Positions 39,601 to 50,258 of a stretch of DNA of 64,000 nt are shown here, piece after piece. The stretch's first letter is position 1, and the number at the start of each line of letters is the position of its first letter. A program made the position numbers and the translations under genes. The stretch is from Onchocerca volvulus (taxonomy: Eukaryota; Nematoda; Chromadorea; Rhabditida; Onchocercidae), in contig HG738137.1 of the NCBI GenBank assembly GCA_000499405.2, forward strand, positions 13,261,661 through 13,325,660, given 5' to 3'. The notes under the pieces are model-generated. The model was not told where the DNA came from. It saw only the letters and a program-made list of their open reading frames with translations, and did not search any database.

Positions 39601-42600
39601 TTCCCCATGGTCGAACTATCAGGAAATGTTGCCTGTAAATACCAGTGGTTTGTTTCCCATTGTTTTTCAGCAAATCAACATTTTGCAATTTCGAGTATGC
39701 CAGGAAAATTATCGTGAATTAGCAAAGTTAATTTTATTCTCTATTTTGATTTGCTTACAGAGGAGAAAGAGATCCCAGTAAGTGGGCTTTCACGTCCTAA
39801 TGTTATCGTGCATTCGAAGAGCGTATCTAATGATCCAATAATGCAAGGTTGGAACTTTTTTGATTTAATTTTTCCAAGCTATTATATATTAATTTTACAT
39901 ATGGACTTTCTCCATATATTCTGTTATAATTTTATGATTTCTTAATTTTAGGGAAGCGACGACGATTATGCTCGTCATCTATTATCCCACCACCTCGTGG
40001 TTTTGTTGCCATACAGTTAGAAAGTTTGAAAAGTGCATTATATCGCAGTAATCAAAGTCGTGTACACAAGTCACTGGCTCGCTGGAAAAATACATTAAAT
40101 TTAATGGCAAAGGTAAACGACGCTTAAAATATGATCAAGATCTGTCGGAAATACGGAATAATTGCCAAATCTGATTTTGCGTGCCTTCTTCTGAACTTGG
40201 AACATTTTCCATATATAATTTTTTTATTACTTATTTGCAAAGAAAAAATTGAGGGTAATACTTAGGTAATTTTATGATTCGATTTGAACTTGGTGGTTTT
40301 CAGGCATTTAGCGATCAGTTGCTGATTGCTTGTGGTGGTGAAGTTACGGGTTCAATCCTTTTGAATGAAATGGCTGGTTTTTTGGTTCGTGAAGCACAGT
40401 TCCGTAAGAAAATGGAAAAGTTTAAAGCTGCACAAAGCAAAGATATTGTTTTCGAGGTGTGTTTGCAGATGAACAAAAGTTTAAGTCAAATGATTGCTTA
40501 TCGATTCTCAGCCATATAAGCCAATCTAATAAAGAGAAAAGAGAAGTGAAGTACTAGAGTGAAAAGGATAATGTTGAATTCGATTTACGAATTTATCGGC
40601 AGAGCACAAAGTCGATTTTTTTTTTTTTTTTTTTTTTTGAAGTTTTCATCTTAGAAGTGACTAACTAATAACGCTTAGGTAATAACAAGATTATAATCCA
40701 TTCATCACCATAATATAGATTCGCGATATCATTTTTCTGCATGATGTTTTGGATGGCTAGTGTAATAGACGAATAGATAACTTAGTTGTTTGAAGTTTCT
40801 TCAATTGTTTGTGCAGCTCATTTGGTTACTCACTCATATGAAGGTAGAGAATCTGTTTAGCTGTATGAAAAATAATCTGATGAGATGACCGAAAGCGCGT
40901 TTGAGAAAAGAAATACGCAATAATAGTAGAGTTAGTTTTTGTGAGATGTTTTATACAAAATAAGTTCTTTTACTTTTCACATTTTATACATATCTTTAGA
41001 TCGAGCGAGACAAGCATGAAATGATTGCACAGACAATTCGTCAATTGAACGTACATTATTCGCGTCGTGTTAACAGCTCGTCTTCAGTGAATTCAACACA
41101 GAATAACAATGCGGATTCTTCTCGAGAGTTTGGTTCGATAAGATCAGTCAGACTAATTAATCTTTCATGGGCTAGTGCTAACAATAAAGATGATTCTGAT
41201 ACACCTCCTCTGGCTTGCCATAAGGTACAATTTTCTTTCAGTTCATTGAAATTTCTCAGATTGAGGTAAACCAGCATTTATTATCACATAGGACATGCAT
41301 ATTTTCTGAGATCTGAGTAACCCATGTTTCTCTTAACATTTTGATAATCATTCAGACCTGAATTTAAAATCGAGAATCAAAAAATTGTTCTTTTCCTGTT
41401 CTCTTTTTGTTTCAGGTAAAAGTTACTTTCAAGAATGAACCTGGAGAAGGAAGTGGTGTAGCAAGAAGTTTTTATGCAGCCATTGCAGATGCATTTCTGA
41501 CAATGAAACGTTTACCAACAGAAACACAAGTTTTAGCTGCTTTTGGCAGCTTACCTGCAGATATTCCACCATCATCGGGTAAATTTTATTGGGCATGGAA
41601 GCTAAAGCTAAAGCTAGAACTTATAGTGAATAATGCTATTTTTAAGTTATCTTTGAAACAAATTTATCGGAAACAAACATATTCATTTGTCAAAGATAAT
41701 AGAACTCGAAATTAAGGGAATCGGAATTTTAGGCAATCGCGGATCTGGTCGTGGAAGTTATCGCGATCGAAGTGCAATCCTCCTGAATAGTTTGTCAATG
41801 GCTGGAAGACGACGAAGCTTAAGAAAGTGAATTATTTGAAAATGAGATTTATATGTGAAGTGTAAACGATACTGAGTATTGAAAAAAATGTGGTAGTCTC
41901 CTGAAATGACTTTAGACCGAAAAATATAATAGTCTAACTAGAAGGAACGATGAAAGATTCCATTCTCAGAATAATATTTTCAGTCGATATACTCTCTCTG
42001 TTTCTTCTCCGTCGTACTATTCACGCCATCAACCACATCTTAATGAACCATCAGGCGATGTTGAGTCAGCTGTACCATCTAATATTGATAATTTGGCAAC
42101 GCCTCAAGCACCATCAGCTTGGGAGCCTGAGCGAGAAACATTAGGAGAAAGATTATTGGCAAGAGTTCGGGCAATAAGACCGGTAAGATTTCCTGAAAGT
42201 TACAACGATTTCAATATTTTAAGATTTTTGAGCATTATGTAAAAACGTCTGATACTTATTTGTATTCACTGGTATCTTTGTAAGTTGACTTTCTCCATGA
42301 TTTACAGTTATTAGCAAAAGACAACATCGAATAAGAGATTGTTATCTAATTTTTTAGAAGAAATTTAATGTTTTGAAATCTTGCATTTTATTATTTACAG
42401 TTGCAAGTATTTGAGCCTATGAAAATTTTTTACCATCACTTTCAAATAAGATATCATTAGCCTCAGTTTTCCATTATTTATTTGCAGCAGTTATGTAACA
42501 AAATTACGGGCATGTTGCTGGATCTTCAGCCACACCAACTAATAACGATACTCGCCAGCGAAGAACTTCTTCGTGCTCAGGTAGAAGAAGCCTCTGAAAT

Positions 42601-45514
42601 GATTCAGACAGCTGGTCTAGGGAATAGCGATGGAGATCGTGCTAACGAATCAGTACCCTCGAATCGCGGGCAGTCAACATCAACTAAGACTGGATCGATA
42701 GCACGTGCATCTAGCACACCAAATCTCAATTGTACGAATTTAAAATATTTTGTTTATTAAAATATTGTTCATTTTGTAATTTGCGATATGAATTTAGTGC
42801 TTTAGAGACATTTTAAGAATTAGACAGGATATACGTTTCCTACTTTAATTTTTTGTTTTTCATTACAGACAACAAAAATAACGATATGCAAAAAAAATGT
42901 TGAAGATGTGATTATGTTGTTAGGGAGAATGTATCTTTTAATTAGTAAATATAATAGAAATTTAGTGCGTAATTCTTTCATTATTTTGCATGATATATAT
43001 TTACGTAATCCGAATTTCAGCTGCTAATGATTCAAGCCCAGTTAGCTTGGAAGATGATACAGCGCCGTTATTTTATCGTCCAAGTAGGACTGGCTATTAT
43101 ACACCAATTGCTGGTAAAAACTCGACACATCGTTTAAATGCTTTTCGAAATGTTGGAAGGTGAGTGTTTCTACGATTTTCTTTTCATGTGTAAATGAAGA
43201 AATTAAGTCTGGAAAATACAATGCGTAGTAATGTTTTTTTCAAGTCCTGATCTCTAATTTTATTTCTTCAACATACATTTATAGAATGATCGGAATTTGT
43301 TTGATGCAAATGGAAATATTCCCATTGCATCTTTGCCGACATGTATTGAAGTTCATACTTGGACGTCCAATCAACTGGTTTGATCTTGCTTTTTATGATC
43401 CGGTCTTATTCGAATCAATGCGCACGTTGATATTTAATGAAGGCCTCACTCGACCTGAACAAATCAATAGTTTATATCTAACTTTCGAAGTCGCTGTTCC
43501 TGAACAGGAAGTATGATTTTATTTTCCATATTCTTCTCGTTAATTTAAAAAAGTTACACTCAATGGAGCATAGAGTAATTTAGATAAAGAAAAGGCAAGA
43601 TGGAGAGTAGATTAGATATTATGCAATTATGTTCTTTCATACTTTATTGGGAATTGCTATTAAAAATTGCATTAACTTTATCAAAGGATGAATCAATGCA
43701 TTAATTAGACAGAGTAGTTTGATCAGTTGTTAATGTATTTATGTGGGAAATTTCGCAGAATATCCGTAGCTTCGGTGACCAACTGAAGTTCAACGCATGA
43801 TCATGAAAAACAGTGGCATCATGTTGGATTATAATGAAATATTAAGGAGACAGAAGGAAAGAGTGACAATGACCCTTGTTGATGTTATATGTGATGCCAC
43901 TTGGTGTATACTTTCACATTCTTTCCTTGTATTAAAATAGTTTTTGGATTCGACTTATTGACAGTCTTGTGATCTGATGGGAAGACTTCACCTTTCGATG
44001 ACGGAGACTGCGCACTGAAAATAGATTCTGGCAGAATTCTTTATCTTTTAAAAAAATATGAAGAAAATGTGAAGAATGTAATTTATGAACTTGAGAGCTT
44101 GCAATGTTTCCATAGAATTTTTCGCTAATGAATAATATAACTAGTCACACATATATTGGAAAGAAAAAGAATTTCATTATCAGGGTGGAGGTACTGTGGA
44201 ATTGAAACCAGGTGGTGCAAATATTGCAGTAACTCATGAAAATGTTGTGGAATATATCTATCTATTCGTGGAAGCACGAATGTTTGGAAATCACTTGAAA
44301 TGCCTTGAAGTAAGTCTATTTATTTTTTTCATTTGCGTATCTTTTTCTCATATGTTCTTTATGGCAAAACAAATGGGATTGATTGCGATATTTTTCCATT
44401 ATTCTGTTTTTCAGGCTATTAAACAAGGTGTATATGATGTAATCCCACTTGGTTCGCTGGCAAATATGACTGCCGAGGATTTGCGTCTGCTGCTTTGCGG
44501 TACACAAGAGGTCTTTTTTCTTTGAGAGTAGTAAATTTATTCTTTATGTTCGGTTGATCTTTTGGTATTTTATTGAACACATTTAATATGATGACCAAAA
44601 ATTCTTTGAGAATAAGAAGATGCTGTTTTGAAATTTGAAAATTTTCATCTTAGTTGAAGTATACCTATACATAAAATAATTTGACAATCGTTTTGCACTG
44701 GTCCGTGTCACTCACTTAAACACACTTTTTTTTATGTCGCATTTCAGATCTCAATGGCTTTAATGCAGAGCTACACAACATTCACGGATGAAAGTTCGGC
44801 ATCACCAGAATTACTTCATAAATTCAAAGGATGGTTTTGGTCAATATGTAACAAGCTCAATAATCAAGAAAAACAGGTAAAGTATCGAATTTTTTCATTC
44901 TAGAAAATTGTTAACATACTGTTTTGTTAAAATGATTTATGTCGGTTTAAAATTTTTTAATTCGAAATGAAGTATGTAGACTGTATATTTCTGATTCCCG
45001 TCCTTCTCCTCCATTTCCTTTTGCTTAGTTCGTCATTTCTGAAAACGGATATCTGATTTTTCAGGATTTGATCTTCTTCTGGACTGGTTCACCTACACTT
45101 CCACCAAGCGAAGATGGCTTCCAACCGATGCCAACAGTTCTCGTACGACCTGCGGATGATCTTCACCTGCCTACTGCTAACACCTGTATTTCTCGGTTCG
45201 CTTTATTGTTTTAAGGGAAAGAAACAAATAAATTGATATTTATGTATGCTAATGATTTCACGTAATTTCTTTTTAGAACATATTTGTTTATTATTATATG
45301 TTGAGAACGAAGAAGAATCGAACCTTTTAAAAGGAGCAAAAGAAAAGGACACCAAACTTAGTGTTTTTTATTTTTTGCTCTGTTAGATCTTAGTGTACTT
45401 CTTATTGTTCTGATTATAACTTTCAGGTTGTATGTGCCATTATATCCGAGCAAAAAAGTCCTGAAATCGAAGCTATTAACAGCTATCAAGAATAAAAACT
45501 TTGGTTTTGTGTAA
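24635..45514 (+). CDS. ubr-5: HECT-type E3 ubiquitin ligase UBR5/Hyd, complete gene of about 64 exons
   Basis: The model closes in phase to 8,685 nt (2,894 aa), close to the vertebrate length of about 2,800. Exon 1 (24635-24705) encodes [20 protein letters not shown], like the UBR5 N-terminus. A UBA domain follows, spanning the 25684/25847 junction ([20 protein letters not shown]), then propeller-like segments (26738-29767). Next are the UBR zinc box (about 32270-32790), a helical region (33127-34569), a long Asp/Glu-rich stretch (35801-36351), the MLLE/PABC domain (42126-42640, KITGMLLDL) and the HECT domain (to 45514). The catalytic Cys is in [10 protein letters not shown], codon 45185-45187. 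The protein accepts ubiquitin on this Cys and transfers it to substrates; the UBR box reads N-terminal degrons and MLLE binds PAM2 peptides. It probably acts mainly in the nucleus. Boundaries of exons 33 and 22 have in-frame alternatives. Nothing looks broken. Confidence 0.97.
25847..25955 (+). other. ubr-5: UBA domain exon of ubr-5
   Basis: This exon encodes [20 protein letters not shown] followed by a [19 protein letters not shown] helix, nearly identical to the UBR5 UBA helices that bind ubiquitin. The preceding exon ends [10 protein letters not shown], supplying the start of helix 1. Confidence 0.95.
27244..27313 (+). repeat. ubr-5: 35 bp tandem duplication containing a 5' splice site of ubr-5
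   Basis: ACTTGTTATTGGTGGTATAA begins at 27244 and again at 27279, each followed by a T run and CTGATTA. Both copies carry the donor TTGGTG|GTATAA. Using the first donor keeps frame with exon 10; the second would shift the frame by 35 nt. Confidence 0.95.
32173..32856 (+). other. ubr-5: UBR box zinc-binding region of ubr-5 (exons 23-25)
   Basis: Three exons (32173-32321, 32523-32614, 32710-32856) encode the Cys/His-rich N-degron recognition module. Visible motifs in order are [44 protein letters not shown] and [12 protein letters not shown]. The spacing of Cys and His agrees with the family. In other UBR proteins this box binds basic N-terminal residues. Confidence 0.95.
35801..36351 (+). other. 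ubr-5: acidic low-complexity region of ubr-5 (exons 36-37)
   Basis: Exons 35801-35992 and 36151-36351 encode long runs of Asp, Glu, Gly and Asn, such as [18 protein letters not shown]. Vertebrate UBR5 has an acidic stretch at the same relative place. The GAT/GAA-rich DNA generates Met/Lys and His/Phe-rich chance ORFs in other frames. Confidence 0.9.
42126..42731 (+). other. ubr-5: MLLE (PABC) domain region of ubr-5
   Basis: The end of exon 56 ([13 protein letters not shown]) and exon 57 (42488-42731) encode the peptide-binding MLLE fold. The diagnostic KITGMLLDL and [15 protein letters not shown] segments are present. A Ser/Thr-rich linker follows before the HECT domain. Confidence 0.93.
43021..45514 (+). 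other. ubr-5: C-terminal HECT catalytic region of ubr-5
   Basis: Exons 43021-43159, 43285-43510, 44184-44309, 44415-44510, 44748-44876, 45065-45195 and 45427-45514 encode the main HECT body; its beginning ([16 protein letters not shown]) lies earlier, in exon 54 at 41416. The C-lobe contains [13 protein letters not shown] and GFQPMPT. The catalytic loop is LPTANTC, and the C-terminus NKNFGFV matches the family's end. Confidence 0.97.
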
Positions 45515-46335
45515 ACCAAGAATGTACCGTACCCATGCGCACTTTTTTGTTTTTATTAAAAATCTGTTAACATCATCTTCTCATGTACTGTGATTTCTTC
45601 CAGCTCTTTATTGTTTTATCATAGATGAACTTTTAACTTAATCTTGCCAACATTATGGGATTTTTTACGAAAACCTTTCTCTCATGTCACTAATGACTAA
45701 TTTTTCTTTTTCAAGAAATAGAATGTTTATTTCGTTTTTTTTAAAACTTCGGAGTAGCTTTTTAAAAGCTTGTCTTGATTTCTTTTTTTTTTTTTTTTTT
45801 GGAATATGCACTGCTAGTTGATTTCAATCCTAACATCCGCCTACAATTTGTAATTCAAGGCTCATAATTGACTTTTCAAAAAGTTGGAAGTGATCAGCTT
45901 TATGTTGAAATACTCTATTTCATTACGTATTTTAGAAAAGTGCGGTTTCAAAATAACTGTTTTTGAATACAGGTGGTGTTAAATATATAAAAATTTTTGC
46001 CTGTTAAGGGAACTGTATTCACACGAGAATTGCATTTATCTCCTTACATCTGTCTTTTGCTTAACTGATTTTTCGAGTGGATCAGCTTTTTTTCAACAAT
46101 ATTAGAAATTAGAAATGCTATGAATCATTAATGAACGAACTTAATTAGATTGATGGCATCAACTGAGGGTACTTGAGGAAAAATAATTTCTATGAAAAGG
46201 AGTGACAAATGGACATCATCCCATCTATTCCTTCTATGTAAACATGAAGCGATAATGTAGAGATTGATTTTATATAGATTTAAAACTATTAGATATCTCT
46301 GGATTGGGTAACAGATGAAATAATTATGAAGGTTA

Positions 46336-46346
46336 TGTGTGTGTGT

Positions 46347-46416
<70 letters not shown>
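46336..46416. repeat. (GT)n microsatellite
   Basis: About 80 bp of nearly pure GT with one CT interruption near 46351. It explains the Cys/Val and His/Thr chance ORFs on both strands. Confidence 0.98.
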
Positions 46417-46418
<2 letters not shown>

Positions 46419-47004
46419 TGTGTCGACAAAAATGTTCAGTATAACAATAACTTCATATGAATTAGAAAACATTCGGAAAGTAAAGGAGAAGCATTGGAAT
46501 ATATCAGAGCATCATCATCAAAAATCAATAATGGATAGTATAATAACACTTCAAAATTAAAAAAAAAAAAAAAAAAAGAAACGATACGAACGAAGCAAAA
46601 CGAACCTGAGCGATATGAGAGTGATGGTATGAGGTAAGGACGGCTGGAGCAACGGATATTTTTTCAGATTTTCCTGATTTCATCCATTTAAATTTATTAA
46701 AGAAAAATAAATTTTCCTGAACAGACTAATTAACGTATTCATTATAATACAATAAAATAATACATCCATTCAATATTATTCAACCTTTCTAATTTCGAAT
46801 AGTTTGCGAACTTCATTGCACAAAAATCAAATTAGTTGAAGGTTGAAAGTTATGAAGTGGATATATAACTAACGATTGTCATCAATTATTTGTAAAATAA
46901 AAATTCTTGTGTAACACTTGAAATAATAATTATTACTTGATTAATATCAAGTGATAAGAAAATGTGTATAATACGTCGGCGATTTCGGTTATCGACGATA
47001 CAAT

Positions 47005-47012
47005 TCCCTGAG
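47005..47012 (-). promoter_or_regulatory. candidate lin-4/miR-125 seed match in the hbl-1 3' flank
   Basis: The plus strand reads TCCCTGAG, the first eight bases of lin-4, so an hbl-1 transcript extending this far would contain the full 8-mer seed complement CTCAGGGA. It lies 1.9 kb beyond the stop codon, so it works only if the 3' UTR is long. Confidence 0.35.
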
Positions 47013-48630
47013 TTGATAGATCAAAGTAACCGTATAACATCACCACGTATTTGGAAAAATAATAATAATCAATAATAGAATAATAATAATATTAATAATA
47101 ATAATAATGAAATGAGCGCAAAAATATAGAAGAAAATGAAGAAATATATAGACAACGATAAGTAAAATTAAAAGTTCAAATAAGTAATGTGAAACTTTGT
47201 AGAGACACATATGACAGCTGAGATAGTTGCGCAAAGAAAAAAAGCAAAAAAAAACAAAATAGAAAAAAATGCTCTGAGTTCACATCCCAGGATGAAATTT
47301 GCGATAAAAATAATTCAAATATTTACAATCAAAAAAGGATATAGTATTTCTGGAGGACTTATAATCCATGAAATTCCTGAAGTTTCACACATTCCTTCTC
47401 TTTAACAATCCTGATATTTTTATTTTAGAAATAAATACATAAGCAATAAATTTAATTGAAGATTTAAACAAATATATATTATTTCTAGCAAAAAAAAAAA
47501 AAAAAAGAAAAAGAAAAGGACAAAAAGAAATCAACAACAAAAAAACATTTTCATATTTTCCATCATCAAAACAAAAATCTGAAACCTAAAAACAAAAAGA
47601 AGATAAAAAACAGATTCAGCTTGGATGGAATACATATGGAAATGATTATTTAACGGAATGAAAGTTTAAAATTTTTGCTTTTTTTTTCTGGAAATATCAA
47701 CCAGGTAGATAGGAATTATCGAGACATTTGGTAAACAAGAAAAAAAAAATATCAAAAAAAAAAAGAGAACGAACAACAACATCAAACAAGAAAATGACAT
47801 AAATGAAAATTTGGGGGAGAAAAAAAAAGGAATTCATTGATTATAGATTTTCTGGAATTTTTTTTTTCGATTTTTTCACTAAAAAAAAAATGAATGTTTT
47901 CCTGGAAAATTATAAATCAAAATAAGAATGAAGAAAAATAAAACAACAAAATAGATTGTTACCTATATATATACACAAAAAAAAATGATAATTGGTGAAA
48001 AGAATAATGATAATGAAACCCTTTAAAAGGGATAAAAAAAAAACAAAGAATACACAAAAATTATTTTGATAAATTGAGGCAGTTATGTTGCCTGAGAAAC
48101 AGAAAGACAGCCTGAGACGATTGTTTTAGCCTGCACTTCAAAACAAAATATGTCAATGCAAAAAATAAAAAAAATAAAAAAATAAAAAAAAAATTACAAT
48201 TAAAATTGATTAATTTCAGACAAAAAATCGAATTGCAGGAAACTTTCATCTCTGCAATTATATGAAAATTAACGCATTTGTAATTAATATTCTCTCAAAT
48301 GGGCTGTGGAAAATTACCACATTAAAATTAATTCAAACATTTTCATTCCTTTTTCCATAAATTTTACATGAAAATTTTCTTAAATTTCACTTTAAAAAAA
48401 TTTTTTTTTTTCTTAAATTTCGCAAAGAAAAGACAAACAAACAAATAAATGCCTGAATTCAAATTGATTTTTGAAATATAATGAAATATTTTTTAATCCA
48501 TTGATATTTTCAATATTTAAGTTCAATTTTTTCTTTTTGCTTCTAAGCAAATATTAAGAATAGTTTCAATAAAAAAAATAAAAATTTTCTCCATGTCCAT
48601 TACAGCAAACTTTCTTACAATAGAGCTAAT

Positions 48631-48661
<31 letters not shown>

Positions 48662-48907
48662 AAAAAAAAAAAAAAAAAAAAAAAAAGAACACTGCAAAGC
48701 AGGGAATGAATGAATGTGCCTGAAAATGGCAAATAATTAAAAAGATCAAGAAATTGATCAATATTCAACAATTTTGATTATATATATACATATATGCAAA
48801 ATTGAGATTTAAACCTGAAATTTCGCTAAATATGAAATGACAGAGAAGGAAGAATAATAAATTCCGAACAATTATTTTGGAATGAAAAATTCGAACATGT
48901 GAAAATT

Positions 48908-50221
48908 TCAATGTTTTCCTTGTAGCAAATGAAGATTGAATGTAAGAAAGTCGGAACATGCTTGACCACAACGATTACATTTGAATGGATTCTCGTATCC
49001 ATGATATCCCATATGTATATGATATAAGGGCTCATCCTGGAATGCCATTTTGCAATGTGCACATGAAAAACGCCACATTTCTAGGATGTGCAGCTTACGC
49101 TGAAACAAAAAAAAAAAAAAGTTTCATTTTTTTTTCTAAAAAAGAAAAAATAAGAAAGATCAATAAAACTTTTATCAATTAATTTGTTTTATAAATTTAC
49201 AAGTAATTTTAAAAAAAAAAGAAAAAAGGGAAAAAAAGTTTATATATTTAGCAGAAAAGATAAAAGAGAAATTGAAATTCATTTATATATTTTTACAAAT
49301 ATATAAAAATAATTTTCAAATATCAGTCAGCAGAAGGAAAAAAAAAAGTTGAGATTCACTTATAAATTTGATAATTATATGAAAATAATAATCCTTGAAA
49401 AAAACTGTTCAATAGAGATCACAAAAAAAAAAAAAAAAAAAAAAAAAACTGCAATTCATTTAATGGCTGGTCCTGGTTTTTGAAAAAAAAACATGTAAAA
49501 GTTATTCATTTTGACACAATCTTTCACGTTCTTTATCGATTGATTTGGAATTTTGAAACAATGTTACATTCGAATAGGCAAGTATTTCCATATATTTATA
49601 TATATATATATATATATATGCTTTTTTTAACCTGTCTGTAAGAATACATACGTTTACCGCCAAAACGCTCTGATTAACAGATAAACAAAGTGCGGTCAAC
49701 CAATCACAAGGCGACATGATGAAGATCAGATAAGGATAGGAGCCCCGAAAGAATTCAAAAAAACGGAATTTAGAGTTGCAGTTCAGATTCAAGTTCGGAG
49801 TTCTTATACTGAAACAGCAATAGCAACAGTTTGGAAATAAAAGTGACACAGCGGTAGCAACAGTCCGACAATTCAGTTGAGCAGTATTCGTAAGAGCGAT
49901 GTGGAAAGAATAACCAATGATCAATTTAACTGGATATTCTCTGATAATTGTTTCAAAATTTCGAAGCAATCGGTAAAAATTTCTGGAGATTTAAGATTTT
50001 GAACAGACGAATACTTATATTTTTATTTATTACACTTTAGCTGGGTCTGGTTTTGAAATCATGGCCGGATCTAGCTAAATATATATAAATAAATTTACAG
50101 AAATACATAAATAATTTCGAAATTTTTTTTCAAAAACTGTTCAACAGAAAAAAAAAAAAAAAAAAAAAAAAAAGGAAAAATTGGAATTGCATTTATTTTC
50201 AAAGTTATCATCAAGAACAGT

Positions 50222-50258
<37 letters not shown>

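Larger units (their letters stand above)
45515..48907. other. convergent 3' spacer between ubr-5 and hbl-1
   Basis: No exon-like segment was found. An ATTAAA at 45555, about 40 bp past the ubr-5 stop, is a plausible polyadenylation signal. The interval holds a long (GT)n tract and, further right, dense A-rich sequence with many poly-A runs, which on the minus strand is the U-rich hbl-1 3' flank. Candidate lin-4 and let-7 matches in the hbl-1 sense lie at 46630, 47005, 47703 and 48075. Confidence 0.6.

Noticed and set aside
46160..46176. TGAGGGTACTTGAGG on + as a bulged let-7 site for hbl-1
   Set aside because: Requires a bulge in the seed and lies 2.7 kb past the stop; too weak.
46128..46560. 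Open frames rich in Thr/His on - and Cys/Val on +
   Set aside because: They are translations of the (GT)n microsatellite with random flanks.
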